DNA of 64,000 nt from Thuidium tamariscinum (taxonomy: Eukaryota; Streptophyta; Bryopsida; Hypnales; Thuidiaceae), in contig OX344753.2 in the NCBI GenBank assembly GCA_947034885.2, forward strand, positions 3,720,001-3,784,000. The letters are read 5' to 3'. Shown piece after piece: positions 40,870 through 51,350 of this stretch (the stretch's first letter is position 1; each line of letters starts with the position of its first letter). The translations under genes and the position numbers were made by a program. The notes below the pieces were generated by a model. It was not told the DNA's origin and made no database searches. It was given only the letters and a program-made list of their open reading frames with translations.

Positions 40870-41310
40870 ATTACCCCCCCTCCCTTCCCTCCTACTTTGA
40901 TTTAAATATTAAAATTTTTAACTTTTTTAACTTTTGAACCCCCCCCTCCCTTGTTATAATTCTCACAGGATGGACTTAGATACAATGGATATGGAATAAA
41001 TGGTATTATAATCGTATATTGTATCCATATTTAGTATCCATATTTGTTTCCATATCAATATCTAGTATGAATATGTGTATTCAATATTAGTATTAGTATT
41101 TGTATTTGGTATCAATATCCGTATTTAGTATCCATATTCAATATTTGTATCTAGTATCCGTATTTGTATTCGACAGTTGTTGATTTTTCTTGGAGGGTGG
41201 ATGGGATTTTTTTAAATTCAAATCCAATGGCTGTCAATTTTTTTGATGATGGAGGGTCAAGAAAATCAATCAAACATGTTATGTTGTCTCTTTTTGTCAC
41301 ATTGTTAAGA
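40870..41310. repeat. Dispersed repeat with degenerate GTATCNATATT array, copy 2
   Basis: It has the same order as the copy at 34352: pyrimidine tracts, about 190 bp of atatccgtatttagtatcc-like units, then ctttttgtcacattgttaa. Confidence 0.5.
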
Positions 41311-42900
41311 ATTCTAGCTTTGTATATGATGTACACAAGTTTTATATAATCTTTATAGTATTTATAATTACATATATACAATTATATGTACAATAATTTT
41401 ATATGTATTAATATTAATATTTGTATTTGTACTTATATTTGTATCCATATGATACTTGTACATTATATCTATATATAAAATCTACAAATATAAATATTTT
41501 TTATTCTTACGTATCATTTTAAATAGTTGATACATTGTATTTATAAATTTTAGGTGTAAATTTTTATGAGTTCATATATGAAAGTTGTTTTACTTCTTGT
41601 ATGATGAGATTTTGTGTATACAATGATTCTTTGTTTTATTTAGAAGCAATTCAATATATTGCTTATATCTTCGTTGTCATGCCCCATCTCCTTGGGGTGT
41701 CCAAAGTGCCTTAGTGAGCAAGGGAGGATCTTGGAGGTGACTTCCTAAGCCTTCAAATGGGAGGAATAAGAGACTCGTGATCAAATAGGGCACAATAGTG
41801 CTTTGGATATGAAGAATTTGGGTATGTGTCATACATTCTTGAAAAGATCTTGAATATATTCATTCAACCATTTAAATAACACGTGATTTGAACTTGTAGG
41901 CTAAAAGTTATGGCCATTCAAAGTTGACTTTGTCTCAGTGGTGCCGAGACACTTGAAGGCTAGGAGGTAGGGGTTTTCAATGAATACTTTAAGGAAGTAT
42001 AGCATGTAGAATATCATTGGAAAGATATAAATATAAGGAACCTAGAATGACAAGAATTATGAGGTTCTAAGCTATGAGCTAAAAGTCATGGCCAAAAGAT
42101 GAGCCATGGTGAAGGTGCGATGCCTCTCATAGTGAGCCTGAATCTTTGAAGGTCCATAACTTTATGAGAACTTCTTCAAATGGAAAAAGTGAGCAGTCCA
42201 TAGGCATCTAATCTTTATATAGATGTCTAAAATGGGATCACATATAGGATTTGGAGTTTTGAGTGCAAAGATACATTGTTTGGAAGCTTGGGAGTCCAAA
42301 TGGTGTGGTAACTTGGCGTTTTGGATTGAAAATAGGTGGTCTTCCAAAATCCAAGGGGGTTTGGGGTATTCCTTTACTATACAAGGAGAAGGGGATCTGC
42401 CTAAGACTACAAACAAAATTATAGTAGGAATTGATCTCACTCCTTTCTCCCTCTTGGAACCTTGGTGAATCCCAGTAACCTAAGGTTGGTGATGCAACTT
42501 CATCATTGCTCTAAGGCACCAAGGGACAATGGTGTGGGTGTTCCATGGTATCGGTTGGATGGAGTTCCGCTCCTTGCTTGGCCTTCTATATAGTGTCCTA
42601 AGTTGGCGATGAGTCCTGATTAGCATTGGAAGGAAAGTAACAAACACTAAAATGATTAACATAGAGTGGGGTGACACTCAAGGGCGGTTAGGACCGTAGT
42701 GAGTAGTGCCACCATAAGTCATTGCACAATGAGATGAAAGTTCTACTTCACATCACCATGTTATATACTTGGTGTTACGAAGGAAGTGCGTGCTAGTAGT
42801 CTTGATGACTGAGACTTAACAAAATGAATTGGAAATGTAGACTAATGTTGTATGTACTTGGCATATGTAGTGTTAAGCAATCGGTGGCCGTAGTGATGTT
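41311..42900. other. Intergenic DNA, possible decayed retroelement
   Basis: From about 41,680 base composition is less A+T-rich. Short frames on both strands show no Pol motif. Its position left of a copia Gag remnant makes a decayed retrotransposon plausible but unproven. Confidence 0.3.
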
Positions 42901-43607
42901 GGGTGATTGCAAGAAACACTTGTACTATTTGTTGCATTTTCATGATTTTTTTGAGAATGCTTTAAAATTAAAAAATTAATTTTTTTTAAATTGAAAAATA
43001 TAATTTATGTATACACCTTTTAGACGAAGGTATCCAAAGAAGGAATTGCATAGAAAAATTCTCTAAGTAGGAAAACTTAAAAAGTGTCAAACCTCAAGAA
43101 AAGATATACCTTCATGTTTTAATTAGGAAAAAATAGTAAAAATAAGTATTTACAGAAAATAAAAAGTGGAAATTTGCAACAATTCTATGGAGATGGTCAT
43201 TCACCAAAAACCCACAAAAATAATATTTTATATGTTTCGAAATACAAGCAGACAGGAACTCACTTTGGAGACCTCTACACTACATAAAATTAACTATTTA
43301 AAAAAATCTTTCCCTAAAGAGCTAGAAGTCTACTAGAAGACCATCTCATCTAAATTTCATCTCAAAATCATTAAAGAAAAGGTACTCCTTAGTACTAAAA
43401 CCCCCTAAACTACAAAATGTGACATTCAATCAGGGTCTATTTTTGGATAGGAAATTATTAAAATATTAGGGAAGGTTTATGATAATTATGAGTATCGCCC
43501 TATAAATCTTGAGTCAATTGGAGCCAAAACACAAAAGTTATCGCCAAAAAACAGATCAACATGTAACGTGTGACACAAAATAGTACAAGTGTTTCTTGCA
43601 ATCACCC
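42901..43607. mobile_element. GGGTGATTGCAAGAAACACTT-ended element, 0.7 kb
   Basis: The inverted ends gtgattgcaagaaacacttg and caagtgtttcttgcaatcac are sharp. It lies beside, and perhaps within, a copia remnant whose reading frame runs into it at 43607. Confidence 0.7.
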
Positions 43608-43900
43608 TATTGTAGTGGGTTGTAGTGAATCCACTGAGTTGTTTGGTACAATAAGGCATTAGTTGGTTTGCGACATTTATATTGTTAGTGACATTGTAAA
43701 TTTTTGGGTTTGTATATGATACTTCTACTTGTACAATATTTGTCATTAGCTATTTGATTCCAAGCTTGGCCTTTCTATCAACTTCTAGTTCGTAGATATC
43801 TACCACATGCTCTTGACATATATCTTTTAGATGTCCAAAATGATTGCAATAAAAGCATTTGATTTGTTGATTTTGAATATTTTTCAAAGTGTTTGATTTT
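43608..43900 (-). pseudogene. Copia Gag remnant with zinc knuckle
   Basis: On the minus strand, 43857-43816 encodes CFYCNHFGHLKDIC, an exact CX2CX4HX4C nucleocapsid knuckle. The frame stops about 20 codons later and can be followed in another frame to 43607, where the inserted miniature element begins. Only a short decayed part remains. Confidence 0.65.
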
Positions 43901-44036
43901 AGGGGAAATCCATGCAATCAACTAATTTCACTACTACAAATCTTGCCACTTTTCATTCTCTAAAATAGTGATAAAAAGTGAGGGGTGAGTGGAAATAGTC
44001 ACAAAGGACAAAACATGAGGCAAATTTTGCTACTAT

Positions 44037-44343
44037 CACTAGAAGAAAACCACGTTGGACTACCCAAAATCTGCGTTTAATTCCTCCAAAACTGCGTTAG
44101 ATTCAACAAAAAACGTCATATGGTTTTTGTTGAAAACCATGTTGAAAACACAGTGAAAACCAAGAGAAACATAGATATCGTAGAATCCAACATATATTTT
44201 GCATTTCCCTATGTTGTAACAGAATTCTTTGCATTTTCAACATGGTTTTCAACAAAAACCATATGACATTTTTTGTTGAATCTAACGCAGTTTTGGAGGA
44301 ATTAAACGCAGATTTTGGGCATTCCAACGTGGTTTTCTTCTAA
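44037..44343. mobile_element. About 307-bp foldback element with CACTAGAAGAAAACC end
   Basis: The left end cactagaagaaaaccacgtt and the right end aacgtggttttcttctaatg are inverted. The arms (about 110 bp, with aaaccatatgac-type words) pair almost throughout. The termini resemble CACTA-type elements, with the right end mutated to AATG. Confidence 0.65.
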
Positions 44344-44344
44344 T

Positions 44345-44877
44345 GTATCAATAGTTCATTTTCAATGAGAAGCAACAAAGTTTTCCTCAGCTCTAGAATG
44401 AAAAGTGACAAGGTTCAAGGACACTCTCAAAGCCTCCTTGCCCCAAGCCTCCTTGCCCCAAAGTTTGAATTGCTTGCTTTGGGGTCAAAGTTCTTTATTG
44501 CACAACAAAATCCAATTCCTTGCTAATGAACTTGTGCGGATTGAGGTATGTTGTATAGGTGAATTTGGGACCTGCATCCATACCTCCAACGGGAAGACTT
44601 TGGAGAGTCAGTGCTGTGTACATGGCTGCCATGGCTATGAGCTAGTGACACGATCACCAGTGAGATCTGAATGGATGCCATGGCCAACTAACCTGACTTT
44701 GAATGCATGAAAGTGGAAAAAATTTAGGGGGAGCAGTGATAAGGATGGATGGCAAGTGAGCAAGGCACTCATTGGGGGAAGTGTGGGTGAGGTGGAAGAA
44801 ATCGTTGCCCTCAACTACAAACTTCAATTCTAGCAATCAAATGCATTTGAAAAGGCAAGCTGTGAAACGGCAATGTA
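44345..44877. other. Intergenic stretch with a 101-codon frame of unknown standing
   Basis: The plus-strand frame 44405-44710 includes a 16-bp direct duplication (gcctccttgccccaa, twice). It contains several cysteines but no recognisable domain. I see no splice-linked partner exon. Confidence 0.2.
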
Positions 44878-45150
44878 AGGTAGGTACACCCAAAAGCGCC
44901 AGTTTTTCATACTGTGCCTAGTTCCTGTTATTATCTAGTTCAGATTTTTATACAGTCTTGTGGCCAAGTGAAAGCATGTTCCAACGCACCAAAGAACGCA
45001 GGATTTGGACACCATATGCAAAAGTTATTCACAGTCAAAGTCTGTTTCTGAAACCGCCATCTACAGCCTGTGAACATGACTGATTTTGAAAATGTATGTG
45101 CACTGTAGATGGCAGTTTAAGAAACAGGGCGCTTTTGGGTGTACCTACCT
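44878..45150. mobile_element. 273-bp TA-flanked miniature element, copy 4
   Basis: Ends and interior match copies 1 and 3. It is flanked by TA (44876-44877, 45151-45152). Confidence 0.85.
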
Positions 45151-45284
45151 TATATACAGTATGGTTGAAGTGAAGCCAAAAGTATGTACATGTGTTCATT
45201 GGACCCCATGAGAGATATTGACTTGATGTCAATGGAGCAAAGTTTCACTGATGTGTTTGTATTGACTGGTTGAGGGGAGGCAGA

Positions 45285-45842
45285 TTAACCCTTTAGGGCC
45301 TAGCAAACCAATTTTGGTTCTTTTAAATTGAAATTTGGGAATTGGAACACTCTCTTGGCCTTAGTTCCTCTTGGGGTATGAACAAGATGTGGGGCACGGG
45401 TATTCCGCTTCCAATGAGCCATTGACCATCAAATTAGGAGCAATGATGATTTGTCTATTGCAATTTGAAGTTGGGAATTTTAGAGTTTTGAAATGCACTA
45501 TGGAACATATTTCTCTGTTGAATTTATTTGTGTATAACTAAAGAGAGCATGCCAACTTCACCATAGTATTCAATATAATTAATTCTATTTTCAATAAAAA
45601 TTTCATGAGAAATTGAGCTTTTTTGTAATTACTATGATTTTTCAAAGGCATAAACTTTAAAAAATCATATAAATTTCATTTTTTTTCCAAAAATAAATTA
45701 AAAATCACATTAGATAGAAGATATGAATCCTTATTTGTAGAAAAATAATAATTTAAATTTAATTATAAAATTTTAATATGAAAATTTGACTATAAAAGAA
45801 TTCAAGAGGTTGCTTGGGGCTCCTTAGGCCCTAAAGGGTTAA
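45285..45842. mobile_element. TTAA-flanked element, CCCTTTAGGGCC type, copy 2
   Basis: The ends TTAACCCTTTAGGGCCTA and TTAGGCCCTAAAGGGTTAA are inverted. About 90% of the interior agrees by eye with the copy at 24158-24714. Confidence 0.78.
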
Positions 45843-46199
45843 GACCGACAGTGCTCAGTGCTTGCCTTGTGCTGATTTTCAACAAGGTGGGTGTGAAGTA
45901 TAGATTTCATCACTCCAGTGTTGAGAGAAACCTCTTCTCCTATCAATTGGTATTAACTTAGTGTGTGCAAATCCACATAACATAATCTAAATATAAGAGG
46001 GTTTTACCATTGTGGCTGGCCTGTTTTGATTGGTTAGGCAACCACAGAAGTCAAATTGCTCAACTCTCCTACATTGACATTAATATCCAATAATTGCAAA
46101 GGAGGCCAAGTTATCAAAAATAATCACCAGTTAGGGCTTACCAGTTAGGACCCAGAGCAGAGTAGATCCTAATCAACAACTAATTTTGATAACTTGGCA

Positions 46200-47210
46200 A
46201 TTACCTAGTCCAATTTGATCGACTCAAGGAGTAGTAAGGTGTCCCTGCAATCTCATGAAATAAGCTTATACCAATGCATTGTTGGTCCCGGACGCTCTTT
46301 GTCGCTTCAGAGGACAGTAGAGTTGGCCAATGTCCGGCCGTCCGCTGTGCCAACATTTCGACTCTGCAGTGAGGCATCATAATCAATCCACAATTGCAAC
46401 GGCCACAAGCTAACCCAACTCGTGGAATTCAATTCAAGCAATTAACGTCGATTACGATGTGAAACCCACACTCCGTCCGGGTCCGAGAACTGGGTGCTCT
46501 TCACGAAGTCCAAATCGATGCATTCGGCCGGGTGGGGAAGCATGGCGCAGGGGCATCCTTCCAGAACGTTCCGTGCGGATACTCCATAACCAAGCTAGCT
46601 GACTTGCATTGGAACCCATGATGCGATAATATCGAGTCAGTGCAGTCGATCTTCGGAGAAAATCATTTTATTGAAGGAAGGTCGGCCAAACGTCTCAGCA
46701 GCTCAGGCAACAGAGTTGGTGCTCCGTATCTTGCAACACAGCAGCAACTTACGACTCACCTGCTGGAAGATGAACCAGAACTCGAAATGCTTGAATTCCA
46801 TTTGGTACGAAGATGAGAGCTCATATACGTACCTCTGTACTCAAGTGGCAATGCAAGCCTTCTGAATCATAGCATCCACGTTAGTTTCCGCTCTGAAGTC
46901 TTCATTGTCTATGTTCTTTCTTCAGCGAGGGACGAGAACGCAAATCTAGTAACTATTGGCAACTTGTTCTGTGTTTTTAAGAATTTGCAAGCAATTGATT
47001 TTGCATCTGCAGAAAAGAAAGCTTCCGCTCTGCATCCTGTTAGTCGGGATTCTGCCCTAGGTCTTACTCGAGCTCTTAGAGCCCCTCGCGTTCATATTCA
47101 GGCTCAGGAAGTTCAAGCCGCCACTAATCTGGGTCTCTGGGACCCAACCACTGTCGGTATGAAATCAAATCCTCCAAATTTCATACTGGCCTGCAAGTGC
47201 TAATTTCAAA
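46200..47210. other. Unassigned coding-like island, possibly a gene remnant
   Basis: G+C rises well above the flanks. On the plus strand, an open stretch from 46642 (after a GTGCAG) contains GRSAKRLSSSGNRVGAPYL and LLEDEPELEMLEFHL and ends at a possible donor near 46805. A second stretch after ATCTGCAG (about 47021-47158) reads EKKASALHPVSRDSALGL onward. The two do not join in phase. On the minus strand, about 46590-46450 reads RNVLEGCPCAMLPHPAECID and continues to a stop. I recognise no family on either strand. It could be a decayed gene, a long non-coding transcript, or the distal 3' region of the CFAP20 transcript. Confidence 0.25.
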
Positions 47211-48280
47211 GTTGATCGACTGAATGGTGGGATCCCCCTAGTTGAAATCTCAAAAGTTGCGCAGCCAGGGCCTACATTCTAGTACACCTATTGAGTACTG
47301 TCTTGAGCCATGAAATGTGAGATGGACACAGGTGGGACAGAAGGCAACTCACTATCTGTGACACTATTTCAAAACCGACACCTAGAGATTCTAGCCTGTC
47401 TAGTACACCATTTGAACAAAGGTATACGCGTGATCAACACTTGAAACCTCATTTAGTGCACAAAAAACACTATAAAGTCATCTTTGGATGGCCAACTAGA
47501 CTCAATAAAGCTACAACATACTACTAGAACCATGCTCATATGTTTATTCATAAGCCCAGCCATTTGCCTTGATGCATTGACGATGCTACCCAATTTGTTT
47601 GAGTCGGTTTTGAGCCATCCTACCTTAGGTGTCTCACACACCAATTATTGATCTCTGCAGTTGGCAATACAAGCCAAGCCAGGTTGCAAGGGCCATATCG
47701 GCTCCTCATATCAGGGTATATCCAAGATGATTCTTGTGCCACATCAGGCAATTCAAGTACCCTTCGATAACCTTGTTTACAACCATGCCACATCCTAAAT
47801 ACACGCACATCACCGGAATCTACAACGGACTTGAATTCACGATATCCACTATTTTTTGACAAATAAAGCAATAAGTCACTAAAGTTAGAAGTCACGAGTA
47901 CCGGTAGTATACAAGATCAAGACATTTCTGTCAAGGCGCAACGAAAGCACAACAAAAAACATTCTGCAAGAACATGTAAGATACAGATAAGCAATGCATC
48001 ATGCAACATGGCAGCTGTTAGTGACGACTTTCCTAGTTCTAAAAATAAAAATAAAAACCGTCGGACCACTAGCAGCGACTCATCAAATGATTTACAAGAC
48101 TTATCTGCAGTTGGCAACACTTAGGAGTAGCCTCAAGTGTCAAAAAAAAGGGCATGTCTCTCCAAACTCTCCTAGAACTTGTCCACTCTGTTCTAGCTCG
48201 ATATGCACTGGATATTGGACAAGATCCCCAATAGTACAGGCCAAAAATGAGTTGTGCCAAAGCATTCCTTAATGGTATCT
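47211..48280 (-). other. Region downstream of CFAP20, 3' UTR and beyond
   Basis: The CFAP20 stop is at 48281, so the first few hundred bases below it should be 3' UTR. No canonical AATAAA signal was picked with confidence. Minus-strand frames of 60-90 codons exist here (for example 47895-47620), but they match nothing I know and lack splice-consistent partners. Confidence 0.35.
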
Positions 48281-49660
48281 TCAGCTCTTCTGCACAAGCA
48301 AAACCCAGTGCACATGACAATGCTTAGAGAAGGACACAAAAAGCGTGAAATTTTTCGTATATCAAAATTTCACCCATATCTTTCAATAACTGGATCAAAG
48401 TCTCATGAATCCTCAAATTCCTGCACTTACTTGGATAGGTAAGAAGATTTTAAATTCTGGGGGCAGCTCTTCTTCCGAGTACAGCCGATCAGCAAAGTAG
48501 ATACGTCGGACACGACAGTTGGCATGCACTTGCACCCGCAAAGTTTCCACATAATTGGTACCATAGGCCCTTCTTGTGAAGTCTGCGAGGTTAAGTTGAA
48601 TCTGGTTCCAACCCTCGTCCAGTCTCATGGGCATGGTGCAGATGTAGGGCTTCACTCGTGTAATTGACTGCAAGAATATAACCACTGGAAATGAACAAGT
48701 CTATTCGTGGTCTCAATATAAACTAGTTCAATGTCTTCAATCGCAGAATCATCAGGAACATTCTCAAGCAAGAAATAAACCAAAAAACACCTGGTTAATT
48801 TAGACAAGTAATTAGCACAGTAGGTAATCTGCATAAAGAAGTCAGATGTCATAGAACCCTAATAAGAGAAAAGATCCACAATCCATAATCCTTGATTTAC
48901 CTGGTAGTTTGATACGCGAAATCGGCGACGGACATTCTTGTCATCGAGAACCTGCACTTCAAACGTGAAGTACTTCTTCATGTTCTTGATAATCATCACA
49001 AATATAGGCAGCTTGATCCCAAGCGTCAACCGTGGATCAGCTGGGCAGGTTATATAGTTGCTACTCACATTTGTGCCCATTATCTCCAACACACTTGACT
49101 GGATGTCCTCGTCGGCACACCTTGTAACAAGTCCATTTTGAGCTGCACAAGTATCACATAATTATACATATCCTGAAGTAGATCGCAGACAATCCTCTCA
49201 CTAGTGCTCGCCAGTACTTCAGGCTATAAGCAGGCCACAACAATCTCAATTGGTCACCATGAAGAATCAGTTACATTTAAACTAAAAGAAAATAAGAAAA
49301 AAGGGAAAAGAAATCAACCTAATGACACAACCATCAAAATCTGGTAGGGCACTACAGAGTGAAATATAAGACAGTTACCTTCTGTGCCCCAGATCTGCAG
49401 TGGTTTACTCCTGATCAAAAACCCAGAATTAGTTAAGGGATTGTACAGACAAACATGCAACCATAAATCATTACCCAAAGACATGCAGGGATACAAACCC
49501 TATACACAATAGACATTAGTTCAAATGCAGCAGTTCAATAAATCCAGCGAGATTTTAGATTTCAGACTTACAATAGTGAAAAAACAAACAGGAATACTTA
49601 AACTCACCCAAGGCTGTAAAAAATCGAAAGAAACCCCGACTGAAATGTATTCTTGAACAT
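48281..49660 (-). CDS. CFAP20: CFAP20 / BUG22 family protein, complete, 5 exons, 190 aa
   Basis: Exons on the minus strand are 49660-49608, 49410-49379, 49142-48901, 48667-48431 and 48289-48281. They sum to 573 nt (190 residues plus TGA). All four introns are GT-AG (donors GTGAGT, GTAACT, GTAAAT, GTAAGT) and short (197, 236, 233 and 141 nt). The product starts [14 protein letters not shown] and carries the family hallmarks [57 protein letters not shown] and [13 protein letters not shown]. It ends PIQKS, so it spans the whole CFAP20 domain at the usual family length. Known role: a protein of ciliary and basal-body microtubule inner structure, conserved even in plants without cilia, where its function is less clear. 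The last exon encodes only Lys-Ser-stop; it was chosen because a strong GTAAGT donor follows the PIQ codons and the acceptor GTGCAG gives a short tail of the kind I recall for plant homologues. Reading through that donor would instead end in VSAGI. The ATG lies 7 nt after the stop of the small upstream frame, in the same exon. Confidence 0.96.
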
Positions 49661-49667
49661 AGTGTCC

Positions 49668-49712
49668 TCAGTAAAGTCGATCTTGCTCTTCAAACCGCTT
49701 TTGAAACAACAT
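49668..49712 (-). promoter_or_regulatory. Short frame directly before the CFAP20 start (C-terminal part of the 71-aa cistron, or a uORF)
   Basis: An ATG at 49712 opens 14 codons in the same frame as exon 2 of the small membrane protein. It stops at TGA 49670-49668, 7 nt before the CFAP20 ATG at 49660. In any CFAP20 transcript that begins upstream of 49712, ribosomes must pass or translate this frame, so it should limit CFAP20 translation or require reinitiation. Confidence 0.7.
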
Positions 49713-50864
49713 TTGATTGTATTCGGGTCTGGCAGTCTATTGAACACAAAAATTATGAAACAAATTATTACGACTCACAACGATCATCTCCAAATTATAA
49801 ATAATTGTATGAGGATTCTCTAAAATTACGTCTTTAAGTCCTTGATATTATAGACCGAGTCAAAACTACACAACTTCTGTGCTAGTTACACTCGACGAGG
49901 CTCAACTTCAAAAATTTGCAGTAAAAGTAGTGAATTGCCATGTAATAAGTTAACTAGTAACATAGGATTCTACAATAACGCTCAAGTGTGAGAATACAGT
50001 CTCAGTCCATATAAACTGCATGACGATCGAATAAGCGATCAAAGACAACAGAAAACGATGGGTGTAGGCATTAGCAATGTGGCAGAAATTGCTAAGCGCC
50101 AAGTCACTAAGCTGCAGTACGTACGAAAGAGCTCAATACATTAAACCTGTAGTACCTAAGCACTCGATACAGTGTTAGTGATAACTAAATACGACACCAA
50201 CTTTCACATCAGCTATATGTGCCCTGACGTTAAGAATCAATAACAATGAAACAACGATCCAACACATGTGACACAGCCAAGCAACCATACAATATAACAG
50301 CTCGGACAACGAATGCACGCTAAGCACACCAAAAGAATGTATCATCGAATCAACTATATGGAAGTAGTGCTAAGCACTAAGCAATTAAGCTGCAGTACCA
50401 AAAACAGTGCAATTAGTGTCGGAACTGTCAGTACCAACAGTTCTTTATAATATCAGGAACAAGTGATGACGACATAAAATCTCACATCAACTATATGAGG
50501 AGACGGTCCTGCCAAAGGCCGCCACTAATCACATCAAAAGTTATGAAAGACAATAGAACATTTGTATCAAGTACATGTGACACAGCCAGACAACGAAACT
50601 TGATACCCTAAAACCTTGTCGAAGCACAAGAGCACAATCTTAAGCCCACCACACCAGAGGACAGCCATCAATGAAAGCAAACGAGGCGAGAGAGGGCGAA
50701 AGTGCGTCGTTGTTTACCAAGTCCTTGAAGAGCAAATACGCGAGGAGAAAGAAGCAGATGAAGAGAATTTCAAACTCCGCCACGCGCACCAGCTTGAAGA
50801 CCGATCCGACCGCCCGGGTAAACAACGACGACGGTGTTTCCGCCACCGGCTGCCGTCTCCGCAT
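49668..50864 (-). CDS. 71-residue single-span membrane protein, two exons, upstream cistron of CFAP20
   Basis: Exon 1 is 50864-50718 (49 codons) and exon 2 is 49736-49668 (22 codons plus TGA). They are joined by a 981-nt phase-0 GT-AG intron (donor TTG/GTAAAC, acceptor TTCAATAG). The predicted protein has an Arg-rich start (MRRRQ), then a hydrophobic span at about residues 30-46 (FEILFICFFLLAYLLF). A conserved-looking junction FKDL-TARPEYNQ crosses the splice site, and the tail is charged, ending EEQDRLY. I do not know a named family with certainty, though the FKDL..RPEYNQ wording resembles small plant membrane proteins I recall. Start choice: the ATG at 50864 is the nearest to the conserved-looking part. 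In-frame ATGs at 50993 and 51071 would add 43 or 69 low-complexity residues. The 50864 ATG has a poor context (T at -3, C at +4). The stop is 7 nt before the CFAP20 ATG. If exon 2 were instead only leader sequence of CFAP20, the frame from the ATG at 49712 would be a 14-codon upstream ORF. Confidence 0.75.
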
Positions 50865-51350
50865 TGAACCTCGCCTTACGACCTCCGCCCGTCGTTCCCC
50901 TGCTGCTGCAACTGCTGTGTCCTTCGTTTCTCTCACATCCACCTCTTGTTTTTGCCGGGTTTCCAAGCTCCCTGACCTCTCCCTGACATTCATAGAACCA
51001 CAAACGGACAAAACGAGCAGCAGAGAGGATTGCCAAAGCAGACAAGCGCAACTGATCAATCGATACTTCAAGCTTCAAACCCTCGCACTTCCCTGAGCTT
51101 CAAACAAACACTCAAAAACAACAACCCTTGGGAGACACTCTAAGCACGATGGCCTAAAGCTTCGTCCAGCGGTCGAACACGCCCCGTCTTTCGGTCGCCG
51201 ACAATGTCTGCACTGAAGATTGTGGTGGGAATCCAACGGTCGGACGTAGTACGATCCGAATCTTGGCGCCGGGTTTCAGCCGTCCATTGGTCGCTCGCCC
51301 CGTTGATTGAAACCGTACTGGTACTTGAGGTAGTCAGTGAGGGCACTCTT
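50865..51350 (-). promoter_or_regulatory. G+C-rich promoter and leader region of the small-protein/CFAP20 locus
   Basis: This is a sharp rise in G+C and CpG against the A+T-rich surroundings, immediately upstream of the first cistron. In gene orientation it contains a CCAAT box (51290-51286) and a TTGGCGCC palindrome near 51264 that resembles an E2F site. No TATA box is evident. Long frames are open on both strands here, as expected from base composition. I do not call them genes. Confidence 0.5.

Noticed and set aside
48413-48430. Read-through end of CFAP20 exon 4 (VSAGI then stop)
   Set aside because: A consensus GTAAGT donor and the in-phase acceptor at 48290 give the Lys-Ser-stop ending. 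Read-through remains a possible isoform.
50640-51096. Long overlapping frames on both strands (141-143 codons) in the G+C-rich region
   Set aside because: Open frames on both strands follow from high G+C. Only the minus-strand part 50864-50718 has a donor in the right phase and a plausible partner exon.
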